Part shown: positions 21,501-31,502 of the stretch, piece after piece | Position numbering within the stretch: position 1 is the first letter of the stretch | Layout: every line of letters begins with the position of its first letter | Source: Brachionus koreanus | Taxonomy: Eukaryota; Rotifera; Eurotatoria; Ploima; Brachionidae | DNA length: 64,000 bases | Direction of reading: 5' to 3' | Assembly: GCA_016987375.1 (NCBI GenBank) | Contig: PJRA01000198.1 | Location: 95,563-159,562 of the forward strand | Notes under the pieces: generated by a model | Seen by the model: the letters and a program-made list of their open reading frames with translations, nothing else | The model's database searches: none | What the model was told of the DNA's origin: nothing | Position numbers and translations under genes: made by a program

Positions 21501-23505
21501 TTATACAAATCTTGAACTTGAAAAAACTTAGTGGCTTTTTCATTCATTGACGAATCGCCAGCTATCATTATTGGCTCAGTCCAAATCAATTCAAAACAAT
21601 AGTCAGGCTGAGATTGTTCATACAAAGGCTCGTTTTGAACAAATTCACTTTGATTCATTAGATTAATAGAAGTGTTATTTAGCATCGGCGTAAACGATCG
21701 TTTTATGTTCAATGGCGTATTTTGTTGATTGATGTTAAGAGGAGTTCGATAATGCGATGAATGATGGTTGGCCTCTAGTAAAGGTGTCAGTAGATTGTTA
21801 GACGGCATATTTACATTTAGAGTGTTTGCAGATTGGCATATACTGGCTCGATGAGTCGCTGACTGATACACACTTGTTCTGCGCACAGCATTTATTGCTG
21901 GCGACGACGAACAAGAAGGTGAACGACTCAGAGTCGCCATAGGACTAAAATTACGCTGAAAGAAATGCTGATGCGCTGACATTAAGTTACTAGTGGCCGA
22001 TGTTTGTGTTTGTACTCCTGGCTGAGTTGTGGTTGTAGTGGTCGTAATCGTACTAGTGCAAGTGGTGGTCACAGTAGTGTTTGAGTTTGTGACCAATGGT
22101 GAGTTGACATTTAATTTGTTGTAAAAAGAGTATGTTGAAATTATGGGCGAAACTGAAAGTCTTTTCTTGGACTGATTGACGCTAAGTGATAGGCAACTGG
22201 TGTTGGATTCTGCACGCGCCAGTGGTGTCACCAAAGAGCTTGCATTCAAATTCTGCTGCTGCTGCTGCTGAGCCAAAGTGTTCGGTTGAGTGGTGTCCAA
22301 CGGTTCATTTTGATGGGCTATTGTACCATTTAATAAATTATTTACAACTTCTGAATCCTAAAATTCAAGTAATTATTTTCTACTTTTTTTGTTAAGTAAA
22401 TAAAACAAAAAAAAATTACTTCTAGTAAATTTTCACTAATTCGATAAATAGAATGTACATTGTTAAAAAGGCTAAAAACTAGCACTATATTAAGCTGTTC
22501 AATTACATCTACAATTAATTGTTTTGAATTTTCTCTTAAGAAAAAGCCCTTGTCTTACAAAATAAAAGATTTCAAAAAATTTTTGTTTTTTAAATAAAAA
22601 TTTCAAACTACTTTCATTCGAAGAGTTTTTGCATAAAATTGGCTTAATGTCATTTAATGGATTGTTGAGTGTAAAAAATATTTGATTCGATTGATTTGCT
22701 CGAAAATATGAAGCTGAACTGGAATCAGCATATCGTTCGATCAATATGCCATCCGGCAGTTTCCAGCAATTTTTAATCTTAAAAGACAATGGTACATGAT
22801 AGTCAGATCCATTTGGTGCATACACATGTATTTTCTGAGACTCGAAAATACATAAACAATCATTTAACATACTTGTGTCTAAAAATTAAAAAAAACTAAA
22901 TTTTTTTTTCTTTTAAAAATAAAATTTATAAAAATTATGCTTTTTGTACCTGTGTCGGTTTTAAAATTGAACCAGTTTGAATCAATTACAGGCGTTTCAA
23001 ATGTGAATGTTCTCCGAATGCACTTGGACTCATTGTCTACTCCGTACGATAAAATAACTCTATTGTCTTTGATGTAAATTTCAGATTCACAAAAATCGTT
23101 CACTTGTTTCAAGTGCCATTTTTCATTTGTACTAAAATCAAAATTTAAATTGGATGTCATTGGTGATTTGTGCAAATAAGCGAACGATATTTCACTAAGG
23201 CTTGAATTGTTGTCTTCGGGCAGCGACTCTCGACCCGGTTGAGACAAGTTCTGGTTCGAATAGAACCGATTTAGATGGGATTTATGCAAATAAAACTGTG
23301 CATGAGACATTTTTGGCTCGATTGATTCCGATTTTTGACCTTGAACATTCGGCATTGTTGCTTGAATACCATCTGGTTTCGAATTAATCGCTTGGCTAGT
23401 TGATGTGCTAATTAAATTGTGGCTAATCAACTGAGAACTACTACCTTTAGGTACAAATTCCCATGGATGGGATATCACAATCATATCTTTATAACTGGAT
23501 TCCAC
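12540..23505 (-). CDS. ANAPC1: Anaphase-promoting complex subunit 1 (APC1)
   Basis: Eleven exons by splice-site reading: 23505-22950, 22878-22612, 22553-22420, 22357-19357, 17432-16829, 16769-16717, 16554-15386, 14107-13388, 13328-12995, 12937-12821, 12634-12540. The sum is 7050 nt, giving 2349 residues ending in TAA, with all junction phases consistent. APC1 is the largest scaffold of the APC/C ubiquitin ligase. The N-terminus (PWEFVPKG) begins the beta-propeller; VHSIYRI, NQKFVCYL and CQLRCLKI are family blocks. The PC-repeat half has RTMALPIGRGIFTL, FHNGVAAGLTI, GFLFGLGLTGHL, SYVLLKEIGRLP, TAGLALGLILLE, CPGATIALGLIYF and SMVMAGSGDLEVMRICRFL. Compared with human (about 1944) it is long because of Ser/Thr/Asn-rich and Gln-rich low-complexity insertions in exon 4 and an acidic insertion in exon 7. 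The large introns 17433-19356 and 14108-15385 hold mobile DNA. Confidence 0.92.
14222..14440. mobile_element. piggyBac-like MITE, complete copy A
   Basis: A 219-bp non-coding element in an APC1 intron. The left end is TTAACACTGCAAAGCCCGG and the right end, read on the other strand, is TTAACACTAGAAAGATTGAG. Terminal TTAA on both sides plus the CACTAGAAAG inverted repeat resembles the TTAA-target ends of the piggyBac superfamily (canonical ends begin CCCTAGAAAG). The interior is A+T-rich with AGGGGTCCAAAAAT near the right end. No transposase, so non-autonomous. Confidence 0.7.
14913..15007. mobile_element. Miniature foldback element with 9-bp flanking repeat
   Basis: Two arms, 14921-14947 and 14972-14998, are perfect 27-bp inverted repeats beginning GGCAAAATGAAAATAATTTT and separated by 24 bp. 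ATTGAATGG occurs directly on both sides (14913-14921 and 14999-15007), as expected for a target-site duplication. The whole unit could fold into one hairpin in the APC1 intron transcript. Confidence 0.6.
15134..15163 (+). repeat. Dispersed motif, copy 2
   Basis: CTGTACCGAGCTAATACTCG followed by TTCAGATTAA, matching 871-905 (minus) and 35584-35611 (plus). Confidence 0.45.
17850..18103 (+). mobile_element. LINE 3' tail (non-LTR retrotransposon ORF2 C-terminus), decayed
   Basis: The frame reads IKNKRLR-stop-LGHILRMKEKRIPKK, then ALQWISQGRGKVGRPAVTW, STIMKELAEMGMTWREAR, KAKDRLEWKSKVMTLCSTR and a stop. This is the well-known C-terminal tail of many animal LINE reverse transcriptases (R-RW-GHVLRM; GRP-TW; W--A---A-DR--W). 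The RWLG tryptophan is a TGA at 17871. Only the tail is present, a typical 5' truncation. It lies in an APC1 intron, antisense to APC1. A second copy is at 55113-55338. Confidence 0.85.
18104..19356. other. Rest of the large APC1 intron
   Basis: A+T-rich intron DNA between the LINE tail and the APC1 exon ending at 19357. The only compositional anomaly is a G+C-rich patch at 19150-19240 that is open in more than one frame. It has no splice sites that would clearly place it in APC1. Confidence 0.5.
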
Positions 23506-24276
23506 TGTATAATAGGATTTAGAAAAAAAGAACGAAAATGACTATTTTATGCACTTAAGGATTTTGTGTAAAAATAAAATACGACTGCTAGTTCTTTATT
23601 AGAAAACTACAAGTCCTTTAATTTAAATAGATAAATAATATTGGAAATGAAAGAAATAAAAATTTCAAATTCCTATTCCAAATTTGAATGTATTTATTTA
23701 GACTGAAAATAAAGTGCAAAATTTATTTCCGATATTGCTTTGAAATTTGAAACAAACAAAAAATCCAATTTTACACTTAGAAAAAAAACTTCTTGCTTTT
23801 ACAAAAATTTTAAATTCAAAATACTAGACTTAATAAACTCATAATTTCAAAGTGCTTTATTGACTTTTTCTTAGAAATTCAATTTTCATAGACTAGGCTA
23901 AAACATAAGTATTTGAGATTAGTAAATTTTTTTAAAGAGAGAAATTTGTTTGTTCCTGAATTTTGAAACAAAAAGCAAAAACTTCAAAAATTAAATGACT
24001 TTTTTTCTAAAGGTCGAAAATTCGTTTTATCAGTTGACAAAAAATATTTATCACCCAAATTGAACAAGATAATCTATGAATTTAAACATTAGTAATGATT
24101 AAAATGCCGCATTATTGCAGACACTAAATTTGGGAGATAAAAATTTCTTATTAACTGATTCTTTTTTTGATATTTTATTTGATTTTTTTAAAGTAAATTT
24201 TCAGCTGTTTTTATTGATCAACAGTTCAAAAAATAAAACAAATTTCTTCTTTATTTTTATTGAATTTTATTTAAAT
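23506..24276. other. Intergenic 5' of APC1, with repeat copy 2
   Basis: 771 bp between the APC1 start and the JmjC gene's stop. It holds the second copy of the repeat seen at 1226-1340 (here about 23950-24065). No coding signal; the promoter of APC1 must lie here, but I see no element. Confidence 0.55.
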
Positions 24277-25458
24277 TTAAGTATCGTCTATTTGTTCATT
24301 GTTGTCCGAGGGCCTCATCAAAAGACCCCTTATTCTTAAAACAGGTGGATGTTTTGACTTAAATTCAAGCCCAAGATTAGACAATTGATTTAGCTGTTCT
24401 TCTAATCCAAAAAATTCAATTATTTTAGCACATATTTCTTGTGCCTGATCCTCATTTAAGTTTTCATGCCATTGTTTGAACAAAAATGCCTTAAGAGATT
24501 CTTTTAAATTGGCCAAAATTCTTTTAAATGATGGATAAGGCATATTTTGTTTTATAATATTAAAAATCCAATACAAAAAAGCATCTTTTTGCTCTGATTT
24601 TAGCATTTTAGTAACAAACACATTCTCTCCGACATCTCCAAAAAAAACATTTACTGAAATAGTTAACTCGGGTGATTTAACTTGATGCCAACAAAAAGCT
24701 GGAAAATAAAGCATGTCTCCATCTTTGAGTAGACAATAACAACATTTTGTGTTTTTGAAACCCATTAGAATGTCATCTGTTAATTCAGATTGGATTTGAT
24801 CACAATTTATTTGAGATTGAATTGTTCGACCCTTCGAACCCAATTCATTCGGGTACATATTGTAAACATTGCTTCCATAGAGTCTAACTAATTTTCGACC
24901 TCTGATAACAGTGAGCATATTATCATCTGGATCCATATGTGTATATTCATAGTGGCCACTTCTGGCTATCCATAAAAAAGGACCAGCGTGAAGTTTTTGC
25001 ACAAAAGGCGGCATTTTTAATTCATCGCTTACTTGAGCAAAAGCTTTTTTAATATTTTGAACAGCTAAATAAGAATTTCTGCTATTGAAATTATCATCTA
25101 TTAAGTCATTTACGTATGCCTGAAATTTAATCTCTTGAACACTGTAAGCTTTACCCATTTTGTAGTTTTGATTCATTGTGTCACGTCGCACATATACTCG
25201 ATTTTGACCACATTTTTCACTCAAATACTCCAAAGACCAGTTTTTAAATGCAACACCGCAATCAAATACTTGTAATGCATTTCTAATCACCAACGGCTTA
25301 GACTTTGTCAAATAATTACAAAGAAAATATTCGTGGTTATAGTCTTTTGCGTTTATTTCGTCTATAGGTTCTAAATTTCCTATGTGCTTGATTACATGAC
25401 TATATCTATTACCATTATAATTATCTTCTATAGCTACTCTGTTTTCTGAATGTGTCAT
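24277..25458 (-). CDS. JmjC / cupin-8 2-oxoglutarate dioxygenase
   Basis: Intronless, 393 residues counted from ATG at 25458 (MTHSENRV). The frame runs upstream to a TTG with a hydrophobic stretch, but no ATG lies there. The domain begins with a PLVIRNALQVFDC block typical of the JMJD7/TYW5/HSPBAP1 type. Fe(II) ligands fit H174 and D176 (GHYEYTHMDPDDN) and H258 (FPAFCWHQV); K189 in IRGRKLVRLY could bind 2-oxoglutarate. GPFLWIARSG and DGDMLYFPA are further family blocks. Such enzymes hydroxylate protein side chains or, in TYW5, a modified tRNA base; the substrate cannot be assigned. The C-terminal 110 residues are helical and resemble the dimerisation extension of cupin-8 proteins. Confidence 0.8.
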   Translation of the reverse strand: MTHSENRVAIEDNYNGNRYSHVIKHIGNLEPIDEINAKDYNHEYFLCNYLTKSKPLVIRNALQVFDCGVAFKNWSLEYLSEKCGQNRVYVRRDTMNQNYKMGKAYSVQEIKFQAYVNDLIDDNFNSRNSYLAVQNIKKAFAQVSDELKMPPFVQKLHAGPFLWIARSGHYEYTHMDPDDNMLTVIRGRKLVRLYGSNVYNMYPNELGSKGRTIQSQINCDQIQSELTDDILMGFKNTKCCYCLLKDGDMLYFPAFCWHQVKSPELTISVNVFFGDVGENVFVTKMLKSEQKDAFLYWIFNIIKQNMPYPSFKRILANLKESLKAFLFKQWHENLNEDQAQEICAKIIEFFGLEEQLNQLSNLGLEFKSKHPPVLRIRGLLMRPSDNNEQIDDT

Positions 25459-25780
25459 TTCAAATTTTTTCAAAAATATTCCATGTTTTATTTTATTTAA
25501 ATTTAAAAAAATACTTGATACAATAAAAATTAATATTAACTTTTTTTGCTGAAAATACTTTATTTTATTCAAAAATAATTTTAAAAAAAACTTTACATTG
25601 TCTTAGTTAAAACAAAATTTTTTTAAATCAATTTAAAGAAATAAAATTTGCTTTTTTTCACTTTTTTATTTAATTTTAATTAAAAAAGCTGAGCGATCAT
25701 ATTAATAATTAATTTTAGACTAAAATAAAATCTTGTTAATTAAAAAAAAATTTATTCCTTAGTCAATAAAGAAAAAAATT
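25459..25780. other. Short intergenic, no gene seen
   Basis: 322 bp of A+T-rich DNA upstream of the JmjC gene and downstream of DEG/ENaC gene 1. An open frame in 25459-25572 continues the JmjC frame without an ATG. Confidence 0.5.
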
Positions 25781-27202
25781 CTAATCAGTGGCATTTATCT
25801 GTTTTCTTTTCATCAAAACAAAAATTATTTGCATCACAATTTCGATTATTTCGACAAGAGTGAGCACACTAATTCCTAGGAATAGGCCAGCAACTCCGCC
25901 TATACTGGAAAAAAGAGCCACGAAATCAGTTGTTGGATTCTCAGTTATTAAAGTGTATCCCAAATTGCTAAAATAAATGTTAACTGAAGCTAAATCTTTA
26001 CTATTAAAACTTTGATTAAAATATTCAGCATCTGGACCATTATATTCACTTAAAAATGTGTCGAATTTTTCATTTGAAAATTGAGTAAGTGATACAAGTC
26101 GGTCGAATTTCATGCCTTCGCATTCCAATGGACATTTTTTCAAGCATACGTTAGTAATATATTCACCATTTTCTAAAATTAGGAGTACTTGGTTCACACA
26201 GTCCGCTGATTGAACTGCATCACATGGTACTGACTCATAAAAGCATGGGTAGTTTGCCACATAGCAGTTACATTTATCAATAAACAATTTTTGAAAGCAT
26301 TGGTACACACACAAATTTTGAGAATATTCTTTAGCATTCTTATGGACTAGCTTGTAATAATCGGAGTCATAGTTGTTAATGTTGTCTGTATTTCCATCAC
26401 AGTTGCTGTAAGGTTTTTTTTGAGATTTGAAAAATGTTCTTGATAGCGCAATATTTGTTTCTGTTTTAGGGCTTACTGCCACTGGGTCGACCATTAAAGG
26501 ATAAGTTGTGTGATTATGGATAAAAATGAGTGCACCCAAGCTGGGATTTAAAATTTTTAAACTATCTGGTACGCTTATGTTTAGAATTAATTTAAATCCA
26601 TAAAGCCTGTCGGCAATCATGCTTTTTTTTAGCTCCACTTGTTTTCCATTATGATCTTCGCCTGAATTGAATTGATAGCAATTTCCATAATTTGGATGCA
26701 TAAAAAACTTAAATTCTGATAAATTGCATTCTGACATATATTCACAATGAACAACTAGTTTCTCTTTTGAATCCCCAAATTCTTTTTCAAAATTTTTGAA
26801 TCTTGGTTGTTTGGCTTGAAATTTAGCTAAAAGTTCTAGTTGACCAAAAAGCGGATTCATTGGTCTTGAATTATTAACAATTGTGTCAATGAATTCAATT
26901 GAGTATTTTGTAGTAAAAAATTGAGTGTTGCATATTGTAACCGTTGGAAATAATGGTCTATAGTCTGATAAAATCCGAGTCTTTGTTGTTACTTCATAAT
27001 CAAAAAATTTAATAATGCTTTCAACAATAAGATATGCACACACTCCAGTCGATAGAGCAGTAAAAAATGCCCACATTAATTTTAAAGATACCTTGGTCGA
27101 TTTGAATATGTTTGGCAAGCCATGACTTGTTGATGAAAGAACTACTTCAATGCAGACATTTTTTATTCTGCTTTTCAATGTCAATGGCTTTTTCAAATCC
27201 AT
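25781..27202 (-). CDS. DEG/ENaC (amiloride-sensitive type) sodium channel 1
   Basis: Intronless, 473 residues, ATG at 27202. Family landmarks in order: the cytoplasmic gating motif H27-G28 in SSTSHGLPNIF; first membrane helix about 43-66; the post-TM1 motif LFPTVTICN; a cysteine-rich ectodomain with ALSRTFFKSQKKPYSNCDGN, CVYQCFQKLFIDKCNCY and CPLECEGMKFD; the second helix with SSIGGVAGLFLGISVLTLVE, where G-I-S is the selectivity filter (GxS). Such trimeric channels are gated by protons, peptides or force; which applies here is unknown. The ectodomain is shorter than in vertebrate ENaCs. It is the first of four paralogues on this strand, all with a similar start (MDxK, HGxPxIFKS). Confidence 0.92.
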   Translation of the reverse strand: MDLKKPLTLKSRIKNVCIEVVLSSTSHGLPNIFKSTKVSLKLMWAFFTALSTGVCAYLIVESIIKFFDYEVTTKTRILSDYRPLFPTVTICNTQFFTTKYSIEFIDTIVNNSRPMNPLFGQLELLAKFQAKQPRFKNFEKEFGDSKEKLVVHCEYMSECNLSEFKFFMHPNYGNCYQFNSGEDHNGKQVELKKSMIADRLYGFKLILNISVPDSLKILNPSLGALIFIHNHTTYPLMVDPVAVSPKTETNIALSRTFFKSQKKPYSNCDGNTDNINNYDSDYYKLVHKNAKEYSQNLCVYQCFQKLFIDKCNCYVANYPCFYESVPCDAVQSADCVNQVLLILENGEYITNVCLKKCPLECEGMKFDRLVSLTQFSNEKFDTFLSEYNGPDAEYFNQSFNSKDLASVNIYFSNLGYTLITENPTTDFVALFSSIGGVAGLFLGISVLTLVEIIEIVMQIIFVLMKRKQINATD

Positions 27203-28190
27203 TTTTAAGTTAAATTTACTTTCAATTAAAATAAACTTTTTTTTTTTTAAAAGAAATTAACAATTAAAAACAACCTTGACTTTAATATCGATTCGGAATA
27301 ATTTTTTTCTTTAAATATCAACAGGAAAAATGTCAAAATAAAAGATTTTAATTATATTTTTTGTTTAAATTTAGTCATATCAAAACAATTTGTTTATATA
27401 AATATCCTTTCAATTAAAGTCTTACACGTGGGTTAGCTTTATTATATATTTTATTGAGAAAAAAAAAACTTCCTAAGAAACATATAAAGCAATTTGAGGA
27501 AGACTATTTAAATTTTTTATTTTAAAATAACTTTGAAAATTCTTAAAATTTAAGATTATTAAATCTTTAAAATAAAAAATAAATCTAATGCTAAAATTTG
27601 TTAACAGACTAATGAAATTGACTTTGAAAGACCGACCGACAATTACACTTTTTTTATTTGATTAATTTAAAATTAGATTCATAAAAAAAGAATATAAACT
27701 TATGTTAAAAAATAATTCAAAAATTAAATATATTTATGTTTGAATACTTATAAATAAACAAGATTGAAAACCAAAAGTCTGACAATAAAGTCATTTGTTT
27801 ATCAGTTTTGAAAATCAAATTTAATTTTTTTTTAAATTTATTTCTTTTAGTCTTAACTAAAAAAATTGAGAGTATTAAGAGAATTTTTTATCTGTCAACT
27901 TTTCACATAAAATTCATAAGCTTGCGTCAAGTATCAGTGAAAATAGATATTTTGACACATGAACCACAACGAGTAAAATTAATAAAAAATAGCAAAAGAA
28001 ATTTAAAACTAAATTAAAAAAAGACTAATATTTTGATTTATTCAATGGTAAGTGATAAATGGTAAAAAAATATTTTGATTTATTATGAAATCCTTCTTTT
28101 ACAAAATAAATCGATAAAAAAATTCAAAATTAGAAAATAATTTTATTTAGAATAAAATATACAAATTAATTTAGTCAAAAATTTAATTGA
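27203..28190. other. Intergenic, no gene seen
   Basis: About 1 kb of A+T-rich DNA upstream of DEG/ENaC 1. One 70-codon open frame (27808-28017) starts with TTG and has no homology I recognise. Confidence 0.55.
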
Positions 28191-29432
28191 TTAATTGAAA
28201 AAATTGAAAACATTTTTCTTTAAGGGCTTAATAGGTGGCAATGGAGACGACTGTTGATTACAATTAGATTGATTTGTTTGTGGCGTGGTTACTAAATTGG
28301 CAAAATACTTTTCTCTTTCTTGTTTCAATTGACCCAGCTCTCTTCTAAGAGAAACAAATTCTTTGAAATTGAAATTTTTCAAATCAGACTTATAACGATC
28401 TATTTCTTTTTGTTGTGCAATCAACGTTTCAGCCAAACTTTTCAATTCGTTTTCAAGACTTTCTTTATTCTGTTTAAGTTCATAATTTTCCTTTTCCAAT
28501 CTTAAGCACTCGTCCATGAATTTTTCCACAGAATTCTTGTTTTTTTCTTCAATTTGTTGCATTGATATTTTTTGTTGTTCAATCAGTTCTAAACTTTCAT
28601 TCAAATTTTTACTCAAATCAAATATTTTAGCATTAGTCTCTTCCAAATCCTTTTGTCTTATGTCCAAATTTTTATTCAGCTCATCATTTTCTATCTTTAA
28701 TAGATTATAGTTTTGTTTTATATTTTTTAAATCATCCAATTCATGATCTAATTTGATATTTAATTTCAAATATTCTTCTAATTTGCTATTAGTTGTTTTT
28801 ATGCTTTGTTGAGAATCGGTCAACTTTACACAAAGATCTTGGTTTTGTTTTTTAAGCTCATTTAGTATTGTCTCAAAATTTGTCTTTTCTTTTTCTCGGT
28901 CATTTTTGATTGTTTCTATTTCACTCTTTAATTTTTTAATTAGTTCTTTGTCAGTCCAATAATCTTCATCACATTGAGTTTGATTGTCATTTTTTGGAAC
29001 GATAATTGCTGTTTTTTCTTTGATAATAACCATGGGCGTAGGAGGTGGTGGTGGAGTTGGAATTTTTGGCATAAGAATCTCAAAATCAGCTTGGCATTCT
29101 TTGGTTTCCATGACAACCTTTTGTTCGACTTCAACTTGTTGGTCAATAGGAGATTCATGCACCGGTTCTGTCCACGTATATTGGTCATTTCGATCAATAA
29201 CAGGCAAAAATGATTTATATTCAAAATAATTTTCCAGTTCATTTTCAACTATTTCAAGTCTTTGTCTTAGTTGCTTGTTTTCGTTTAAACAGTGGCGAAG
29301 TTTTTTCAATGTTTGAATTTGGCGATTTTGAGTACGTATTGAAAATTCAGAATTAATGTCATTTTGATTAAGCTCAATTGAATCTGAGTCTGATTCGGTC
29401 AGTATACTTTCATCGCTTAGGTACTCGTCCAT
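28191..29432 (-). CDS. Coiled-coil protein, unknown function
   Basis: Intronless, 413 residues, ATG at 29432. The acidic N-terminus (DEYLSDESILTESDSDS) is followed by a short coiled coil (residues about 35-70), then a linker with IPTPPPPPTPMV. A long heptad-rich coiled coil covers about residues 155-380 (KKLKSEIETIKNDREKEK, LEKENYELKQNKESLENELK). The tail contains SPLPPIKPLKKNVF. No catalytic domain is visible. An X-box-like site about 75 bp upstream of the ATG would fit a ciliary or centrosomal role, but that is inference from one motif. I do not recognise the family. Confidence 0.72.
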   Translation of the reverse strand: MDEYLSDESILTESDSDSIELNQNDINSEFSIRTQNRQIQTLKKLRHCLNENKQLRQRLEIVENELENYFEYKSFLPVIDRNDQYTWTEPVHESPIDQQVEVEQKVVMETKECQADFEILMPKIPTPPPPPTPMVIIKEKTAIIVPKNDNQTQCDEDYWTDKELIKKLKSEIETIKNDREKEKTNFETILNELKKQNQDLCVKLTDSQQSIKTTNSKLEEYLKLNIKLDHELDDLKNIKQNYNLLKIENDELNKNLDIRQKDLEETNAKIFDLSKNLNESLELIEQQKISMQQIEEKNKNSVEKFMDECLRLEKENYELKQNKESLENELKSLAETLIAQQKEIDRYKSDLKNFNFKEFVSLRRELGQLKQEREKYFANLVTTPQTNQSNCNQQSSPLPPIKPLKKNVFNFFN

Positions 29433-29504
29433 TATTCTAGAACATTTATTTTAAATCACCATTAAGCAACTAGTTTCAGTTTTTTTTATTCATACTCGAT
29501 TCTG

Positions 29505-29518
29505 GTTACCATAGTAGC
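29505..29518 (-). promoter_or_regulatory. X-box-like RFX site
   Basis: GTTACCATAGTAGC: a perfect GTTACC half-site, an AT spacer and an imperfect second half (consensus RGYAAC). It lies 73-86 bp upstream of the coiled-coil gene's ATG, within the usual distance for X-boxes of ciliary genes. Confidence 0.35.
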
Positions 29519-29692
29519 GCAAAAAGTGTTGGTATATCACCAAAAGTTAATTAGCAATTTTATTGAATAATTTTAGTGAAAAAACTTTCATGCTCACAAT
29601 CGATTTTTTTTAATGGAAAAATTAAAAATTTTGCTCTTTTAAAATATTTATTAAAATAAAAAAAATCAAAGTTTTTCTCTCGCTATATTTAG

Positions 29693-31084
29693 TTAAATTG
29701 ATTGATGAATTTTTTTTGAATTTGTCATAGACAATAAAATTTTAATGAAAAGTTCAATAAATTCCACTAATGTCAAAACGCTCATGCCCAAAAATAGTCC
29801 AGCAACACCGCCAATGTTTGAAAAAAGACTTACAATATCGAATTTTGGATCTTCAGTAAAGATTAAATAACTTAAAGTTTTATAATAGATATTTATCACA
29901 GATAGATCATTACTGTCAATTGTTTTATTAAAATATTTATTACTTGAAACATTAATACTACTTAAAACATTCTCATACCTTGAATTTGAAAATTTACTTG
30001 AAGAAATTGTCTTCTCAAAATTCATTGTTTCACACTCTAATGGACAATTAGTAATGCATTCTTTTTCTAAGTAATCATTATTTTCTAAAGATAAAATAAC
30101 CTCATCCAAACAATAACTTTCTTCAATACCGCAAGCACTTGAATTATAAAAACATGGTAGATTTGGAAAATAACATCTGCAAACATTAATCATTATCTTC
30201 TGCAAACATTGATAAACACACATTTGTTGGCTATATTCTCTCGCATTTGAATGTACAATCTTAAAATATTCAGAGTTGTAGCTATTTATATCGTTGGTAT
30301 TGTGGTCACAATCACTGTAAGGCCTTGGATAAGCATTGAAAAAAGTTCTTGATAAAGCAATATTAGTTTCAGTTTTAGGTGAAATTATTAGCTCCTCTTC
30401 CATTAATGGATTTATAGTGTGATTATGAACTAAAATAACAACTCCATTAGTAGGACTAATAGCTTTTAATTCGTCAGAAACACTAGCATTCAAGACAAGT
30501 CTAAGTCCTAACATTCTATCAGTTAATACCACTTTATTTTTTTCAATAATAGAGCCATTTATATTAAATCCGGAATTAAATTGAAAGCAATTTCCATATC
30601 TAGGATGTAAAAAATGGCTAAAATTTTTAGCATCGCACGGTCTACTATTAAATTCACATAAAACAATCAATTTTTCAAAAGAATCACTAGTTTGAGAAAC
30701 ATTTATATTTAGGCCTTGAATGTAAATTTGAAAATAAATAATTAAAGGATCGATAAATGATCTTATGCTGTTAATGATGATGTTAGAGTCAATATTAGAC
30801 GTATATTTGTTCAGATTGCAGATGGTTACAGTAGGGAAAAGAGATCTATACTCGTTAATCTGTCTAGCCGTTGTGGTCACTTCATATTTTAAAAAAGTTT
30901 TTATATTTTCTGTGAACATATAGAAACATAGTCCAGCTGATATTAAAGTAAATAATATCCATATTATCTTCACTAAACTATTTTTTGATTTGAAAATACT
31001 AGGAATTCCATGTAGTGTTGATGAAAGTATCATGTCCAAAAATACTTTTTTTACTCTAAGCTTTTTTGAATTTTTATCATCCAT
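29693..31084 (-). CDS. DEG/ENaC sodium channel 2
   Basis: Intronless, 463 residues, ATG at 31084. The gating H25-G26 lies in SSTLHGIPSIFKS; TM1 is near residues 38-62; LFPTVTICNLN follows. The ectodomain keeps ALSRTFFNAYPRPYSDCDHN, CVYQCLQKIMINVCRCYF and CPLECETMNFE. TM2 has SNIGGVAGLFLGMSVLTLVE with G-M-S as the filter. It is more diverged from copies 3 and 4 than they are from each other. The serine of the filter and the paired cysteines are intact, so it should be functional. It stands between the coiled-coil gene and a channel relic, same strand as the rest of the family. Confidence 0.92.
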   Translation of the reverse strand: MDDKNSKKLRVKKVFLDMILSSTLHGIPSIFKSKNSLVKIIWILFTLISAGLCFYMFTENIKTFLKYEVTTTARQINEYRSLFPTVTICNLNKYTSNIDSNIIINSIRSFIDPLIIYFQIYIQGLNINVSQTSDSFEKLIVLCEFNSRPCDAKNFSHFLHPRYGNCFQFNSGFNINGSIIEKNKVVLTDRMLGLRLVLNASVSDELKAISPTNGVVILVHNHTINPLMEEELIISPKTETNIALSRTFFNAYPRPYSDCDHNTNDINSYNSEYFKIVHSNAREYSQQMCVYQCLQKIMINVCRCYFPNLPCFYNSSACGIEESYCLDEVILSLENNDYLEKECITNCPLECETMNFEKTISSSKFSNSRYENVLSSINVSSNKYFNKTIDSNDLSVINIYYKTLSYLIFTEDPKFDIVSLFSNIGGVAGLFLGMSVLTLVEFIELFIKILLSMTNSKKIHQSI

Positions 31085-31410
31085 TTTTTCGTTTTTTTCA
31101 GTGTTTCAAAAAAAAAATAATTTCTTTACCTTCTAAATGTATATTTTAAATGACTTTTTAAAAAGCAATTTTTATTCCTCTCTTAAACGGATATTTAAAC
31201 TTTTTGTTGGAAAAAAAGTTTTAAACTGTCAGCTAGATTAAGTATTTTCAAATTTTAATTTCTTATTTACTTTAAAATTTTAGCATTTAGTTAAAATTAA
31301 TAACTTTATTTTTTTTATTTTCAGAATTTTATTTTGAAAAATGATGAATAAAATTTTGAAACACAAAAATAAATTTTTTTTTATAATTTGAAAACAAAAA
31401 CTTAAAAATA

Positions 31411-31502
31411 AACAGAAATATTTGCATTATAATTTCAATTATTTTCATAGCAGTCAGAACACAACCGAGAAAAATACATGCTAATGCAGCCAAGAAAATA
31501 GG
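31411..31502 (-). pseudogene. DEG/ENaC relic: second transmembrane segment only
   Basis: On the minus strand this reads PIFLAALACIFLGCVLTAMK then IIEIIMQIFLF. It aligns with IGGVSGLFLGCSLLTFVELIEILMRTIL of channels 3/4, keeping LGC and IEI-M, with the filter serine replaced by V. Nothing of the ectodomain is recognisable upstream. It is the remnant of a fifth channel gene just upstream of copy 2. Confidence 0.65.

Noticed and set aside
25459..25572. Hydrophobic N-terminal extension of the JmjC protein
   Set aside because: The frame is open but has no ATG, and the JmjC domain is complete without it.
27808..28017. 70-codon plus-strand frame between DEG/ENaC 1 and the coiled-coil gene
   Set aside because: It starts with TTG and shows no family motif.
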